From Azolla pinnata (taxonomy: Eukaryota > Streptophyta > Polypodiopsida > Salviniales > Salviniaceae): a stretch of DNA of 30,311 nucleotides. The DNA is taken from NCBI GenBank assembly GCA_037176905.1, contig JBBBWG010029943.1, forward strand, positions 646 to 30,956, read 5' to 3'. Of the stretch, positions 1 to 10,660 are shown one piece after another; positions within the stretch are counted from its first letter, which is position 1; every line of letters starts with the position of its first letter. Both the position numbers and the translations under genes were made by a program. The notes under the pieces were generated by a model. It was given only the letters and a program-made list of their open reading frames with translations. It had not been told where the DNA came from and did not search any database.

Positions 1-320
1 AGATCAGACCAAACGAGCGGGAGAGCGAGAGTTCTTGCATTCATGGCATGGTTTTGCTGATGATGTAGATTCGACGGAATCCATGGAGTCGGCAGCTTCT
101 TTGCAGCGATGAAGCCTAAGATCAGACCAAACGAGCGGGAGAGCGAGAGTTCTTGCATTCATGGCATGGTTTTGCTGATGATGTAGATTCGACGGGATCC
201 ATGGAGCTGGCATCTTCTTTGCAGCGATGAGCAGACCGAATTCCATGGCTGCAGCCATGGCCGACAAGCCTAAGGTCAGGCCAAACGAGCGGGAGAGCGA
301 GGTTCTTGCGTTCATGGCGT
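1..320 (+). repeat. Tandem duplication of the PPR gene 1 leader and start region
   Basis: A segment beginning AGATCAGACCAAACGAGCGG occurs at 1 and again at 119 (118-bp period). A third, partial copy (AGGTCAGGCCAAACGAGCGG) starts at 273, inside the first codons of PPR gene 1. The unit comprises a leader (GATGATGTAGATTCGACGG...), an ATG, and codons for K-P-K-x-R-P-N-E-R-E-S-E. The third copy carries about 36 extra bases between the ATG and the AAGCCTAAG codons. The two upstream copies have one extra base (GAGAGTTC against GAGGTTC), which shifts the frame. The ATG at 109 therefore opens only a 25-codon reading frame ending at TAG 184-186. The upstream copies are thus broken duplicates of the gene's start. 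They could act as upstream reading frames if transcription begins before position 109. Confidence 0.9.
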
Positions 321-2854
321 TGCTCAAGTCTTGTTCTGCCCGGAGAGCTCTTGATGAAGGCCGTCAAATCCATGCCCACATTTTGAAGCGGGATTTGCTC
401 GATCGAAGCCCTTATCTGGGTAGTAGCTTGATAAGTATGTATGCCAAATGTGGGGCACTCTCCAAAGCACAAGAAGTGCTCGAAGGTCTTCCGATCCGAA
501 ACGTGGTCTCTTGGTCTGCCTTAATAGCTGGATTCGCTGGAGAGGACCAAGGCCATGAAGCAATCAACTGCTTCGAACAGATGAGAAACGAGGGTCTCTC
601 TCCCGATGCAATCACTTTCACTTGTATCTTGAAATCGTGTGGCGATATACAGGATATCGCCAAGGGGAAACAGATCCATGAAAAGATTTCCAAGATGGGA
701 TTGCTAGAGAAAGATATCATGCTTGGCACTGCTTTGGTGGATATGTATGCTAAATGTGGCATGGCAGCGAAAGCTCAGAATGTGCTTGAAAGACTTCCTC
801 TCCGGAATGCTGCTTCCTGGAATGCATTAATCGCAGGGTATGCCCAGCAAGGTCAATTGAATGAAGCCTTAAATTGTTATGAGCAAATGCAAAGAGAGGG
901 ACTCTCTCCGAATGCAATCACCTTTACTTGTACCTTAAATGCGATCAGTTGCTCAAAAGCTATTGTTATGGGAAAGAAAATCCATGAAGAAATCATAAGT
1001 AGAGGCTTGTTAAAGGACGATATTGTGCTTGGCAATGCATTGGTGGATATGTATGCAAAATGTGGGATGCTCGTAGAAGCACGGCGAGTGCTTAATGAAC
1101 TTCCTTTTCGGAATGTAGTTTCTTGGTCTGCATTGATTGCAGAGTATGCAGAGCATGGGCAACATCATGAAGCATTGAGCTGTTTTGAGACAATGCAAAG
1201 CGAAGGGCTTTCTCCCAATTCAGTCACTTATATTTGCATCTTGAGGGTCTGTGGAAGAATTGAAGCTATAGAGCAGGGTGAAGAAATTTATAAGGAGATT
1301 GTAAATAGGGGCTTGCTAAAGACAGATATTGTGCTCGGCAACGCGCTGATAGATATGTACGTGAAATGTGGGATGCTCGGAAAAGCACGTGAGGTTCTTT
1401 GGGAGATCCCATCACGTGATGTGGTCTCGTGGTCTACCTTGATCGCAGGATTTGCCGAGCATGGACCATACCATGAAGCACTGAGCTCTCTTAAGCAGAT
1501 GCGGAGTGAGGGCCTCATTCCCAATGCAGTCACCTTCATTTGCATTCTCAAGGCTTGTGCTAGTCTAGGAGTGGCAGATAAGGGCAAAGAAATCCACGAC
1601 GAGATCGTGAATAGAGGTTTGCTGAAGAGTGATATTGTACTAGGCACTGCATTGGTGAATATGTATGCAAAATGCGGTATGCTTCCCCAAGCACAAAAAG
1701 TTCTTGAAGAGCTTCCAGACAGAGATGCTGCAGCATGGTCTGCCCTAATCACAGGATACATCCAACAAGGCCAGGATGTAGAAGCATTGAATTGTTTTAA
1801 ACAGATGAAAAACGAGGGTCTCTTTCCTGATGACGTGAGTCTGTTATGCATCCTCAAGATTTGTGGAAACACGAAAGATATAGAGAAGGGGGAAGAGATT
1901 CATGATGTTATTTTGAGTAGGAGTTTGTTGGAAAAGAACGCTGTGATTGGAACAGCTTTGATCAATATGTACGCCAAATGTGGCCGGTTTGATAAAGCAC
2001 AGAAAGTGCTGGAGGAACTTTCTATTCGCGATGTCGTCTCTTGGTCAGTATTAATTCAAGAGTACGCCCAACAAGGAAAGGGCCAAGAAGCATTGAATTG
2101 TTTTGAACAAATGCAAAACGATGCCCTCTCCCCAGATTCAGTAACTTTTCTTAGCATTTTGAAGGCTTGTGGAAGCATTGGGGCTGTAGACAGGGGGGCA
2201 CAAATCCATGAACATATTACTAAAATGGGCTTGTTGAAGAAGGATCTTGTACTTGGCAGTGCATTGGTGGATATGTACGCAAAATGCGGTGCTCTTAGAA
2301 AGGCTCGTCAAGTGCTGGAGGATCTTCCGGTTCGGAATATAGTAACTTGGTCTGCATTAATAGCTGGATACGCCCAGCATGGGCTAGCTTATGAAGCATT
2401 GAACTGTATCAAACATATGGAAATGGAGGGCCACACTCCAGATGGAGCTACTGTACTTAGTGGGCTTAGTGCATGTGGCCATTCGAGGTTTTTGGTTGAA
2501 GCGCAAGAACTGTATCAAAATATGACGTTGAAATATGGTATTATGCCAACCTTAGAGCATCATACTTGCATGGTGGTGGTGTTTGCATATGCAGGTCTCT
2601 TCGACAGGGCGACATTGCTAATAACAATGATTCCATATCATGATTATCCCGTGATATGGCTCACATTAATGGGTGCATGTAAAAAATGGGGTAACGTTAA
2701 GCTTGCACAATTGGCTTTTGATCAGCTAGTGCAACTAGACGATAGTTGTGCTGCTGCTTATGTACTTATGCTGACCATCTTTACAGATGCTGGCATGCAA
2801 GGCGATGCGAACAAAGTGGAAACCATGCGATCGTCGCTGTCACTTGAAGTATGA
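227..2854 (+). CDS. PPR gene 1: PLS-class pentatricopeptide repeat protein, E-type, no DYW domain
   Basis: This is an intronless 875-aa frame. It holds seven PPR triplets of about 101 aa, each made of an S motif (MYAKCG core, first at residue 71), a P motif (VVSWSALIAGYA-type) and an L motif (TFxCILKACG-type). The end is an L2/S2 pair followed by an E1 motif (PVIWLTLMGACKKWGN, from about residue 808) and a short E2-like end (AAAYVLML...). It stops before the usual K-x-P-G-x-S-W segment, and there is no DYW deaminase. PLS PPR proteins bind single-stranded organellar RNA, one nucleotide per motif, mostly as editing specificity factors. No convincing organelle presequence is visible: the first 26 residues are MSRPNSMAAAMADK... 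and then acidic. The start is uncertain. ATGs at 227, 245 and 257 are in frame, and the one at 257 (GCCATGGCC) has the best context. The 3' neighbour, PPR gene 2, is convergent. Confidence 0.95.
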   Translation: MSRPNSMAAAMADKPKVRPNERESEVLAFMALLKSCSARRALDEGRQIHAHILKRDLLDRSPYLGSSLISMYAKCGALSKAQEVLEGLPIRNVVSWSALIAGFAGEDQGHEAINCFEQMRNEGLSPDAITFTCILKSCGDIQDIAKGKQIHEKISKMGLLEKDIMLGTALVDMYAKCGMAAKAQNVLERLPLRNAASWNALIAGYAQQGQLNEALNCYEQMQREGLSPNAITFTCTLNAISCSKAIVMGKKIHEEIISRGLLKDDIVLGNALVDMYAKCGMLVEARRVLNELPFRNVVSWSALIAEYAEHGQHHEALSCFETMQSEGLSPNSVTYICILRVCGRIEAIEQGEEIYKEIVNRGLLKTDIVLGNALIDMYVKCGMLGKAREVLWEIPSRDVVSWSTLIAGFAEHGPYHEALSSLKQMRSEGLIPNAVTFICILKACASLGVADKGKEIHDEIVNRGLLKSDIVLGTALVNMYAKCGMLPQAQKVLEELPDRDAAAWSALITGYIQQGQDVEALNCFKQMKNEGLFPDDVSLLCILKICGNTKDIEKGEEIHDVILSRSLLEKNAVIGTALINMYAKCGRFDKAQKVLEELSIRDVVSWSVLIQEYAQQGKGQEALNCFEQMQNDALSPDSVTFLSILKACGSIGAVDRGAQIHEHITKMGLLKKDLVLGSALVDMYAKCGALRKARQVLEDLPVRNIVTWSALIAGYAQHGLAYEALNCIKHMEMEGHTPDGATVLSGLSACGHSRFLVEAQELYQNMTLKYGIMPTLEHHTCMVVVFAYAGLFDRATLLITMIPYHDYPVIWLTLMGACKKWGNVKLAQLAFDQLVQLDDSCAAAYVLMLTIFTDAGMQGDANKVETMRSSLSLEV

Positions 2855-4260
2855 AGGAAATAGTGGTAACGTTCTTTTCTCTTTGGACAAGAGAGAAATA
2901 GCATGTTGAATGATGCAATTTGGCAGAGATCCACTCTTCTTCTGGAGGATTTGGATAGCTGCTTGACAGGGAAATGTGGAAAGTGGAAGGCTGCATCAAA
3001 CAAATGTTTCTCTTCAGCGACAGAGCCCAATGGAATTTTGGTTCAGAGCGGAAGAGAGAGCGAGGACGCGAGAGAAAGCATCGGGGATAACAATGAAGAT
3101 CAGAAGAATCCAATCATCTGTGATTATCTTCACACACAATGCTGCACAAATCATACATCCTGGGTATGCACACTTTGGCATGTTGTTGGGTGAGAACAAG
3201 CATATGGCATCCCTATCGTCTTTCACCCTACTGCTTCTAAAAAGTTTTATTCCCTTCTCAAGTTGCCAGAAGTCTACTCCAGCAGGGTAAAAAGAATGCA
3301 CAACAAACAAAGACTTCCCAGGAAGAATGTGAGCTAAAAATGATCTTCTTTATCAGGTGCTTCATACGTTGTAACGTTTTGGATTGCATTCAACGGTTGT
3401 AAGCCGGTTTTGGAGTTCGAAAAGGCCAAAGGAGAATCTATTCAGTCCAGTGGAGTATCAGCCTGATACCAGCTCAAGATGGGTTACCTTGATCATGCTT
3501 GTCTCTTCTTCTCAAACAAAATGGTAACACATGCTTTCCTTTATGCCAAAGAATAACAAGGCTTGTAGCTTATTTGATTGTACTATGGTTTGAGCTTAGT
3601 ACAGTTATTTGATTAGTACAAACAAAATTTAGCATTTTCTCTAGCTATCGATGCATTCAGATGGTTTTTGCATGCTTGCCTTCTTATGTGTACATAGAAT
3701 GGAAGAGTTAAATCTCCCAATCAATCATTGCCAAGTACAACCTTCTTTTTTCCAGCATATACTATCATCATCCCTTAACATGGTTGTCAAATTTACCGAG
3801 TCACTTCAGTTCTGCATCACATTTATATAATGTGCTCTTATCAGGCACCATCAGCTAGTAATGCTTTCTTTTGTCCAATTCCTTTGCACTAATACATTAG
3901 AATGGATCCCTTTCTTTTGTAGCAATTGACTTTTAATGTCACTAAAGCTCACAATTATGCTTCCAAATGATGACTGCAAGTAACCATATGTCTATGCTCC
4001 TTGTGGATAAAAAACTCACATGAAAACCTGAAATGTCTGATAAAAATTCACAAATAGGTTGGCACAGACATGCAATTTGTGCAGTCTCAATTCCAACTGC
4101 AAACTCATCACAATGGCCAGACAACTGTTTGTTCTCTCTGTCAATGCCATCAAAACTGTTTGACAAGAATTGTGTGCCTATGCAATGGTCTTGCGACAGT
4201 TTTGCGATCATTTTTTTGGCCTCATTGGATGTGTTTCTACTACACAATTTATCTCCCAAT
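2855..4260. other. Intergenic region between convergent PPR genes 1 and 2
   Basis: This holds the 3' flanks of both PPR genes. The frames in it (up to about 140 codons) show no PPR, DYW or other recognisable motif, and I see no frameshifted continuation of gene 1 downstream of its stop. Apart from AT-rich sequence I see no repeat or RNA gene. Confidence 0.7.
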
Positions 4261-4273
4261 CCCCCCCCACCCC
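4261..4273 (-). other. G-rich tract just after the PPR gene 2 stop codon
   Basis: In the mRNA sense, four G, one T and eight G follow three bases after the TAA stop (4279-4277) of PPR gene 2. Such a run could form a compact two-layer G-quadruplex at the start of the 3' UTR. The run is seen directly; the structure is inferred. Confidence 0.5.
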
Positions 4274-4276
4274 ACA

Positions 4277-7200
4277 TTAGATTGTTTTTTGAGAAGCATA
4301 TTTGACTCTCATGTCTTCAACTTTTTCTGCATCCTCCGTCAGGTTCGCAGCTGCAAAAATGTCAGCCATCAGGATGTAAGCTGCAGCACAGCTGCTATCT
4401 CGCTGCAGAGCTCGATCGAAAGCAAATACTCCAAGATTCACATTCACCCATTTGCGACAAGCCCCCAACAAGGCGAGCCAAATTACAAGCTCGTCCGATG
4501 ACAGTATGTCTTTGATCATCGACGCCATTTCTTCAATGTGCCCTGCACATCCAGAAACCATCATCATGCAAACATGGTGCTCTAAGCTTGGTGTGATACC
4601 GCATTCTTCCGTCATACTTTGAAAAAGCATTCTTGCCTCATCGACTAACCCTGACTGAGCACAGGCATTGAGGAGGCATACGAATGCGATGCCATCTGGG
4701 GCGAGCCCCTCGATCTTCATTCGCTCGAAGCAGTTCAATGCTTCTGGACCTCTCCCCTGCTCGGCATAACCTGCAATCAGTGTGGACCATGATACCACAT
4801 CTCGTATCGGAAGCTCTTCCAGCACTTGGTGTGCTTTCCCAGGAGAACCACATCTGCCATACATGCACACCAAAGCATTACCGAGAACAAGATCCTTTTC
4901 CAACAAGCCCCTGGTTTGAATCTCCCGATGAGCTTCTGTCCCCTGGCCCGATGCTCCCATGCTACCACATGCTTTCAAGATGCAAGTTAAGCTGATCGCA
5001 TCTGGAGCGAGGCCCTTGCTGTGCATCTGGTTGAAACAGTTCAAGATTTCACGACTCTGTTGGTGTTGGTCATACACCGCAATAAGCGCAGCGAAGAAAT
5101 CCTCTCCTATCGGAAGATCTTCGAGAAGTTCACGCGATTCCGCAACGGCACCGCATCCGATATACAAATCCATCAAAGAAGCCCAAAGGATGCAGTCACC
5201 TTTCAACATGCTCGTACCCGCAATCTGCCTGTGGATTTGTAACCCCGTCTCTAAAGCTCCGATGCAACTGCAAATCTTCAGAACACAGGTCAGCGAGGTA
5301 GCATTCGGGTGCACACCCTCAATTTGCATTTGATCAAAACAGTCCATCGCTTCATGGAATCTCCAATGCTGAGCATATCCTGCAATCATGGTCGTCCATG
5401 CGGCTGCGTCATGAAGCAGAAGCTTCTCGAAAGCCTCTTGCGCTTTTGCAAGGTTACCACATTTAGAATACATGTCCACGACCGCATTTCCAAGCAACAA
5501 GTTGTTCTCCAGCAAATCCATCTCCGAATCCTGCTTCCGGGTCGAAATCTCCTCGTGAATCTGTTTGCCCTCGTCGACGGCTCCTGCATTTCCGCAAGCC
5601 TTCAAGACGCATGCAAAGGTTACCGCATTCGGAGAGAGGCCCTCGGTTTGCAGCTGCTCCAAACAATTCAAGGCTTCATGGAGCTTCCCCTGCTGTGCGT
5701 ACCCTGCGATCAATGCATTCCAAGAGACCACATCGCGGAAGGGAAGCTGTTCAAGGACATGTTCAGCTTTCGCAAGCACACCGCACTTGGAATAGAAGAC
5801 CACCAATGCAGTTCCAAGCACAACATGCTTCTCCAAGCCTCTGTACACAGCTTCTTTGTGCATCGTTTCACCGTCCTCTACCGCATGCAAGCTCCCACAA
5901 GCCTTGAGGATGCAAACGAAGGAAATTTCATTCGGAGAGAAGCCTTCGGCTTGCATGCGAGCAAAGCACTTCAGCGCTTCGTGGAATCTCCCCTGTTTGG
6001 TATATCCGGCGATCAGCGCAGACCATGTGACCTCGTCTCGAGCAGGAAGCCGCTTCATCACTTCCTCGGCTTCTTCGAGCAAGCCGCATTTGGCATACAT
6101 ATCCATCAAGGCTGTGCCGATCGCAGCATCGTTTCTCAGCAAGCCCTTGTGCATAATCTCTTCCTGGATTTGCTTCCCCTTGTTTAAAGATCCCGAAAGA
6201 CCGCATGCCTTCAAGATGCAAGCGAGGATGATTGCATCTGGACACTGACCTTCATACCGCATCTGTTCAAAGCAGTTCAGCGCTTCTGAGCACTGGCCTT
6301 GTTGTACATATCCTGAAATCAGAGCAGACCATGCAATGACATCTCTTCGCGGAAGCTCTTCCAGGACTTCTTGTGCCTTTCCGAAGACTCCGAATCGGGC
6401 ATACATATCGATCAGCGCCGTGCCAACGACAACGATATCCTTCCCTAACAAGCCCTTGCTCGCGATCTCTCGATGGATTTGCTCGCCCTCATCCACAGCC
6501 CCTGTCCTAACACAAGCTTGCAACCTGCGAATGCATTTGACGGCATTTGAAGAGAGCCCTCCCCACCGCATGTCATGGAACCAGTTGGGTGCTTGGAAAC
6601 AATGTGCATGCTTGCCATGGTATACAATCTGCGAGAAGAATCGAGAGTTTGCATCACCGAGTTTGGCATTGACATTCATTGAGGGATTTCCGATCATAAC
6701 ATCCTCGTCAGGAAAGCCCATCAGTGTAGCTCCATCATGAACTGGCTCTCCCCAGTCGAATGCTCCTATGTTGCCACAGGTCTTTAAGATGCAGGTGAAG
6801 ATGATATGGTCAGGAGCAAGGCCCTCATTTTCCATCAGCTTCAGACATTCCAATGCTTCATAGCACAGCCCATGCCAAGCATATGCTGCAATCAGAGTGT
6901 ACCAGCACATTACATCTCTAACACGAAGCCCTTCGAGCACTTGTGCTGCCTTACCAAGAGCTCCGCATTTTGCATACATATTTACTAAAGCTGTTCCGAG
7001 GACAACGTTGCTCTCAAGCAAGTCCATGTTCAGAATCTCATCATGAACTTCTTTACCCTTGTGTATAGCTCCCATTTGAGCATACGCATTTAAGATGCTA
7101 ACAAGAGTAGCTGCATTCGGAGAGATGCCTAGCCTTCGCATCTGTTCAAAACAAGCCAGCACTTTCCGACATTGCCTCCGTTGAGAATATCCTGTGATTA

Positions 7201-8377
7201 TCGAATTCCACGATTCTACATCTTGTATGGAGAGTTCAGCAAGCATTTTGTGTGCTTTCGCAAGCTTACCGCATTTTGCGTAGAGGTTTACCAATGCAGC
7301 CCCGAGAACACTATCGACCCCCAACAAACCTCTACATTCAATCTCTTCGTGAATTTGTATACCCCTGTTTACATCCCTTGTGATGCCACAAGCCTTCAAT
7401 ATGCAGATAAACGTGACTGCATTAGGAAAGAACCCCTCACTTCTCATTCGATCAAAATAATCCAATGCTTTGCGACTTTGCCCATGTTCAACATATCCTC
7501 CAATAAGGGAAGTCCAAGAAACTACATTCACAGCAGGAAGCTCCTCGAGTACACGTTGTGCAATAGCAATTTCACCACATTTTGCATACATATCTATCAA
7601 GGCATTACCCAGCACAATATCCTTCTCTAACAAACCTCTACGCGTAATTTCTTCGTGGATCTTCTTGCCTTTGCTTAAAGCCATCGAGCTGCCACATGCC
7701 CTCAGGATACATGTGAAGGTAACAGAATTTGGAAATATTCCTTCGCTTTGCATTCGTTCGAGACAGTTTGCTGCTTCATCATGTTGGCCATATTGTGAAT
7801 ATCCTGCTATCAATGCATTCCACGGAATCGCATTTCTAACAGGAAATTCATTGAGAACTTTCTGTGCTTTTGTAAGCATACCACATTTAGCATACATATC
7901 CACCAGAGCAGTGCCGAGGTGAATATCTTTCCCAAGCACACGCCTACTAATTATCTCGTTATGAATTTGCTTTGCCTTATCAAATGCCTTAATGCTACCA
8001 CAGGCCTTCAAAATGCATGTGAAAGTGATAGCATCAGGAGATATGCCTTCCCGTTTCATCTGTTCAAAACAGTTTAGAGCATCAAGGCCCTTCCCTTGCT
8101 GAGCATATCCTGCAATTAATGCAGACCAACTTATCACATCCCGGACATGCATCTCTTCGAGCAAATTCTGAGCCTTTGTTAGAGACCCACATTTAGCATA
8201 CATACTGACCAGACTGCTAGATACATAAGAATTCTTTCCGAGTAGCCCTCTTTTCAAAAGATCATCATGTAGTCGACTTCCCCTACATAGATCTTTGTTC
8301 TTGCCACAATCTTTCAGCATGTTGACGAAAGCCACGTACTCACAATGATTTCCACTCATTTCCATTCCAGCATTCAT
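4277..8377 (-). CDS. PPR gene 2: long PLS-class PPR protein, E-type, no DYW domain, one decayed triplet
   Basis: This is an intronless 1366-aa frame from ATG 8377 to TAA 4279-4277. It has about twelve S-P-L triplets and an E1/E2-like end (ELVIWLALLGACRKW near residue 1300; AAAYILMADIFAAAN). The triplet at residues about 542-612 (nt 6540-6750) is decayed: the MYAKCG core is replaced by VNAKLG, and the following P motif is shortened to about 21 residues (FQAPNWFHDMRWGG...). The next S motif carries an extra Val (DIVVVGTAL). Triplet 11 is also weak (DLYIGCG, DFFAALIAV), and one L motif has an insertion (RKQDSEMD). The part after the decayed triplet is richer in G+C than the part before it. It is probably an organellar RNA-binding factor. 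No clear transit peptide is present (MNAGMEMSGNHCEY...), so an upstream exon is possible. Confidence 0.94.
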   Translation of the reverse strand: MNAGMEMSGNHCEYVAFVNMLKDCGKNKDLCRGSRLHDDLLKRGLLGKNSYVSSSLVSMYAKCGSLTKAQNLLEEMHVRDVISWSALIAGYAQQGKGLDALNCFEQMKREGISPDAITFTCILKACGSIKAFDKAKQIHNEIISRRVLGKDIHLGTALVDMYAKCGMLTKAQKVLNEFPVRNAIPWNALIAGYSQYGQHDEAANCLERMQSEGIFPNSVTFTCILRACGSSMALSKGKKIHEEITRRGLLEKDIVLGNALIDMYAKCGEIAIAQRVLEELPAVNVVSWTSLIGGYVEHGQSRKALDYFDRMRSEGFFPNAVTFICILKACGITRDVNRGIQIHEEIECRGLLGVDSVLGAALVNLYAKCGKLAKAHKMLAELSIQDVESWNSIITGYSQRRQCRKVLACFEQMRRLGISPNAATLVSILNAYAQMGAIHKGKEVHDEILNMDLLESNVVLGTALVNMYAKCGALGKAAQVLEGLRVRDVMCWYTLIAAYAWHGLCYEALECLKLMENEGLAPDHIIFTCILKTCGNIGAFDWGEPVHDGATLMGFPDEDVMIGNPSMNVNAKLGDANSRFFSQIVYHGKHAHCFQAPNWFHDMRWGGLSSNAVKCIRRLQACVRTGAVDEGEQIHREIASKGLLGKDIVVVGTALIDMYARFGVFGKAQEVLEELPRRDVIAWSALISGYVQQGQCSEALNCFEQMRYEGQCPDAIILACILKACGLSGSLNKGKQIQEEIMHKGLLRNDAAIGTALMDMYAKCGLLEEAEEVMKRLPARDEVTWSALIAGYTKQGRFHEALKCFARMQAEGFSPNEISFVCILKACGSLHAVEDGETMHKEAVYRGLEKHVVLGTALVVFYSKCGVLAKAEHVLEQLPFRDVVSWNALIAGYAQQGKLHEALNCLEQLQTEGLSPNAVTFACVLKACGNAGAVDEGKQIHEEISTRKQDSEMDLLENNLLLGNAVVDMYSKCGNLAKAQEAFEKLLLHDAAAWTTMIAGYAQHWRFHEAMDCFDQMQIEGVHPNATSLTCVLKICSCIGALETGLQIHRQIAGTSMLKGDCILWASLMDLYIGCGAVAESRELLEDLPIGEDFFAALIAVYDQHQQSREILNCFNQMHSKGLAPDAISLTCILKACGSMGASGQGTEAHREIQTRGLLEKDLVLGNALVCMYGRCGSPGKAHQVLEELPIRDVVSWSTLIAGYAEQGRGPEALNCFERMKIEGLAPDGIAFVCLLNACAQSGLVDEARMLFQSMTEECGITPSLEHHVCMMMVSGCAGHIEEMASMIKDILSSDELVIWLALLGACRKWVNVNLGVFAFDRALQRDSSCAAAYILMADIFAAANLTEDAEKVEDMRVKYASQKTI

Positions 8378-10164
8378 AGTGAAAGAATGAATGTACTAAA
8401 TGTGAAAGAATGGCTGTATCCAAGAAGCATCAAATTCTCACAATCTCATTATTTGGAATTGTTCTGCATTGAGTGACAATTTCTCCACTTCCCGAATTTC
8501 TGAAAGATGTTTGTATAACATTTCATATCATCTGAACTAAATGTTAGAGAACCATTTGCACTTCAATGCCCTGTGCATTTTAAGCTCCGATACCCAAATG
8601 GTTCACATTGATGAAACTAGCTGTTAATACGGATTACAACATCTTAATTTGATCACAATATCTGGTTTTTGCTCGAAGATATAAAATGTTTTGCCTCATA
8701 GGCTGACATTGGCTGTCCACATTAATTGGCAAAGCTTACATAATTCTGCATAGGAAGATGAACCACAATTAATTACTCTTTCTACAAACATTATAGTGAC
8801 CCAATACTCTTTGCATCAGTTAGGGATTGAGATCAGCACACACACAAAACTGTCGGAGAAAGTAAGTGCCCACTTTCTTTGTCATGCAATCATGCGCTAG
8901 AATCACTTTCTTTGTCATTGTTTTATCTTTACAGCAATAAGAGGAAGATACGAATGCCTTTTCAGAAACAGTTGCGCAAACTATACATGGAGCGTGAACA
9001 TAACTGTGCATCTTCATAAGCCCTGAGAGCCCTTTCAAATAAGGAAAGTATAAGACAATGACGATGAGCCATATTCTCCAAAGATTATGGATTGGCAATT
9101 GAAGAGAAATTGAGCATTTATGAAGAGATGCCAGTTAGAAAAAGCACTAAACAACATGTTTCTTGATGGAATGAGGCACAAAGAAACTTTTGTGGGTGCT
9201 TTATATATTTTACAATTTTTGATATGATACCAAGGGAATACCCTCTCTACAACCTCTCTGATATAATGTCAGAAACATAGTGCACTATCTGAGCAAGTGC
9301 TGACATGATGAGGGTCTGTGTGGGCGGCATATGCACTATCTGAGGTCTAGATTAGTGACCTGCAGCACTCTGCCTTGGTACAGTTCAAGCAGAAACCTCA
9401 AATGAGAGCTCAAATTTTTCGAGACCTATACTGAAATGAACCAAACCATCGCCTCATTAAACCAAACCTTTTCAAAAATGTTTAAATGTTTAGAGTATCT
9501 TTAAAGGCCAACCATTCCAAAGCAAATCAACCCATAAAACCCTTTCAAGCCATTAAAGTACCAAATCTCAACTATAAAATTCTATGCTTTATAATTTACA
9601 TATATGAAAAAAACATAGATCATTCAGCCATTGAAACTGTGGTTTCATGCAATGATAACCATTGAAACAAGGAAGAATCTGTATAAATCACAAAGTGCTA
9701 AAGTACTGTAAGCTGAAACCCTAAACCAAATTGAACCATTCTATTGCAAAATCAAACCAAACCATTTGGAAATTTCCAAACCAAAACTTTTCCATAGCCT
9801 TACTCAACCATCCAATACTCATCCCATGCAGATGAGGAATGCTTGCTAAAACGCCTGAAGAATCATTAAGCAGACCTAGAAACCACCTCAAGCATCGTTT
9901 TCGTTTGGAATCAATAACTTGAATCTGTTCATGTCAGTGTCCTGATTGTGATATGTGCCATACATAAAGCCATGGCAGCTTCCGATCAGCGTGACTATAT
10001 CATCATTTGTTCAAAACAAGAAGCTGCACTCACCTGGATGATGTCTCCATTCACATGGCAGAGGAGGAGAGGATCCTTCCTAGCAGGCATCCATGATCCT
10101 TGAAGGTTCCATCCATCCGCAGGGAGAGTTGCAACGGCATGGCTGCTGCTGCCAGTGTTCATTG
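8378..10164. other. Intergenic region upstream of PPR gene 2, no gene seen
   Basis: It should include the promoter and 5' UTR of PPR gene 2 next to 8378, but I could not place a TATA box or a start site confidently. A 92-codon minus-strand frame at 8820-9098 has no recognisable motif. Short repeats occur: CACTTTCTTTGTCAT twice near 8870-8920 and GCACTATCTGAG twice near 9280-9345. The stretch 9430-9800 is rich in AACCAAACC-like words. I see no transposon protein, tRNA or rRNA. Confidence 0.6.
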
Positions 10165-10309
10165 CAAGGAAACAAGTGCCCACATGCACACATATACATT
10201 CACCTATGCAGAGACCTGCATACATATGCACACACATGCATGTGTGTGTGTGTGCAAGCATGCATCTCTGCATGTGCATGTATGCATGTGTGCAGTGTAT
10301 GCACTTGTT

Positions 10310-10439
10310 CATTTCAAAGAAACAAGTGCCCACATACATAGACATTCATACGTGCATAACACACCTGATTGAATGTATGTGTATGCATGTTATGCATTTA
10401 TGAATGTCTATGTATATGGGCATTTGTTTCTTTGAAATG
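10310..10439. repeat. Long inverted repeat 1: 51-bp arms, 28-nt loop
   Basis: Left arm 10310-10360 and right arm 10389-10439 are reverse complements at 47 of 51 positions by hand alignment. The loop is 10361-10388 (ACACCTGATTGAATGTATG...). A transcript from either strand would fold into a near-perfect hairpin. Confidence 0.9.
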
Positions 10440-10499
10440 TGCACACACATGCATGTGTGTTTGTGCAAGCATGCATCTCCGCATGTGCATGTGTGCATT

Positions 10500-10660
10500 G
10501 TGGGCACTTGTTCATTTCAAAGAAACAAGTGCCCACATACCATACATAGACATTCATACATGCATAACACACCTGATTGAATGTATGTGTATGCATGTTA
10601 TGCACTTATGAATGTCTATGTCTGTGGGCATTTGTTTCTTTGAAATGAACAAGTGCCCAC
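10500..10660. repeat. Long inverted repeat 2: 64-69 bp arms, 28-nt loop
   Basis: Left arm 10500-10568 pairs with right arm 10597-10660, with one 5-base length difference and a few mismatches. The loop 10569-10596 is identical, base for base, to that of inverted repeat 1, 208 bp away. This shows that the two hairpins arose by tandem duplication. Confidence 0.9.

Noticed and set aside
2855..3310. A frameshifted DYW domain downstream of PPR gene 1
   Set aside because: No HxE or CxxC zinc-binding words or DYW end appear in any frame there.
5309..6187. A 292-codon plus-strand frame opposite PPR gene 2
   Set aside because: It is the antisense of the repetitive PPR coding sequence, stays open because the repeats reuse the same codons, and has no motif of its own.
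10093..10611. Cys/His/Met-rich small proteins in the foldback region
   Set aside because: They are translations of TGTATG/CACACA low-complexity sequence in several frames on both strands, with no conserved pattern.
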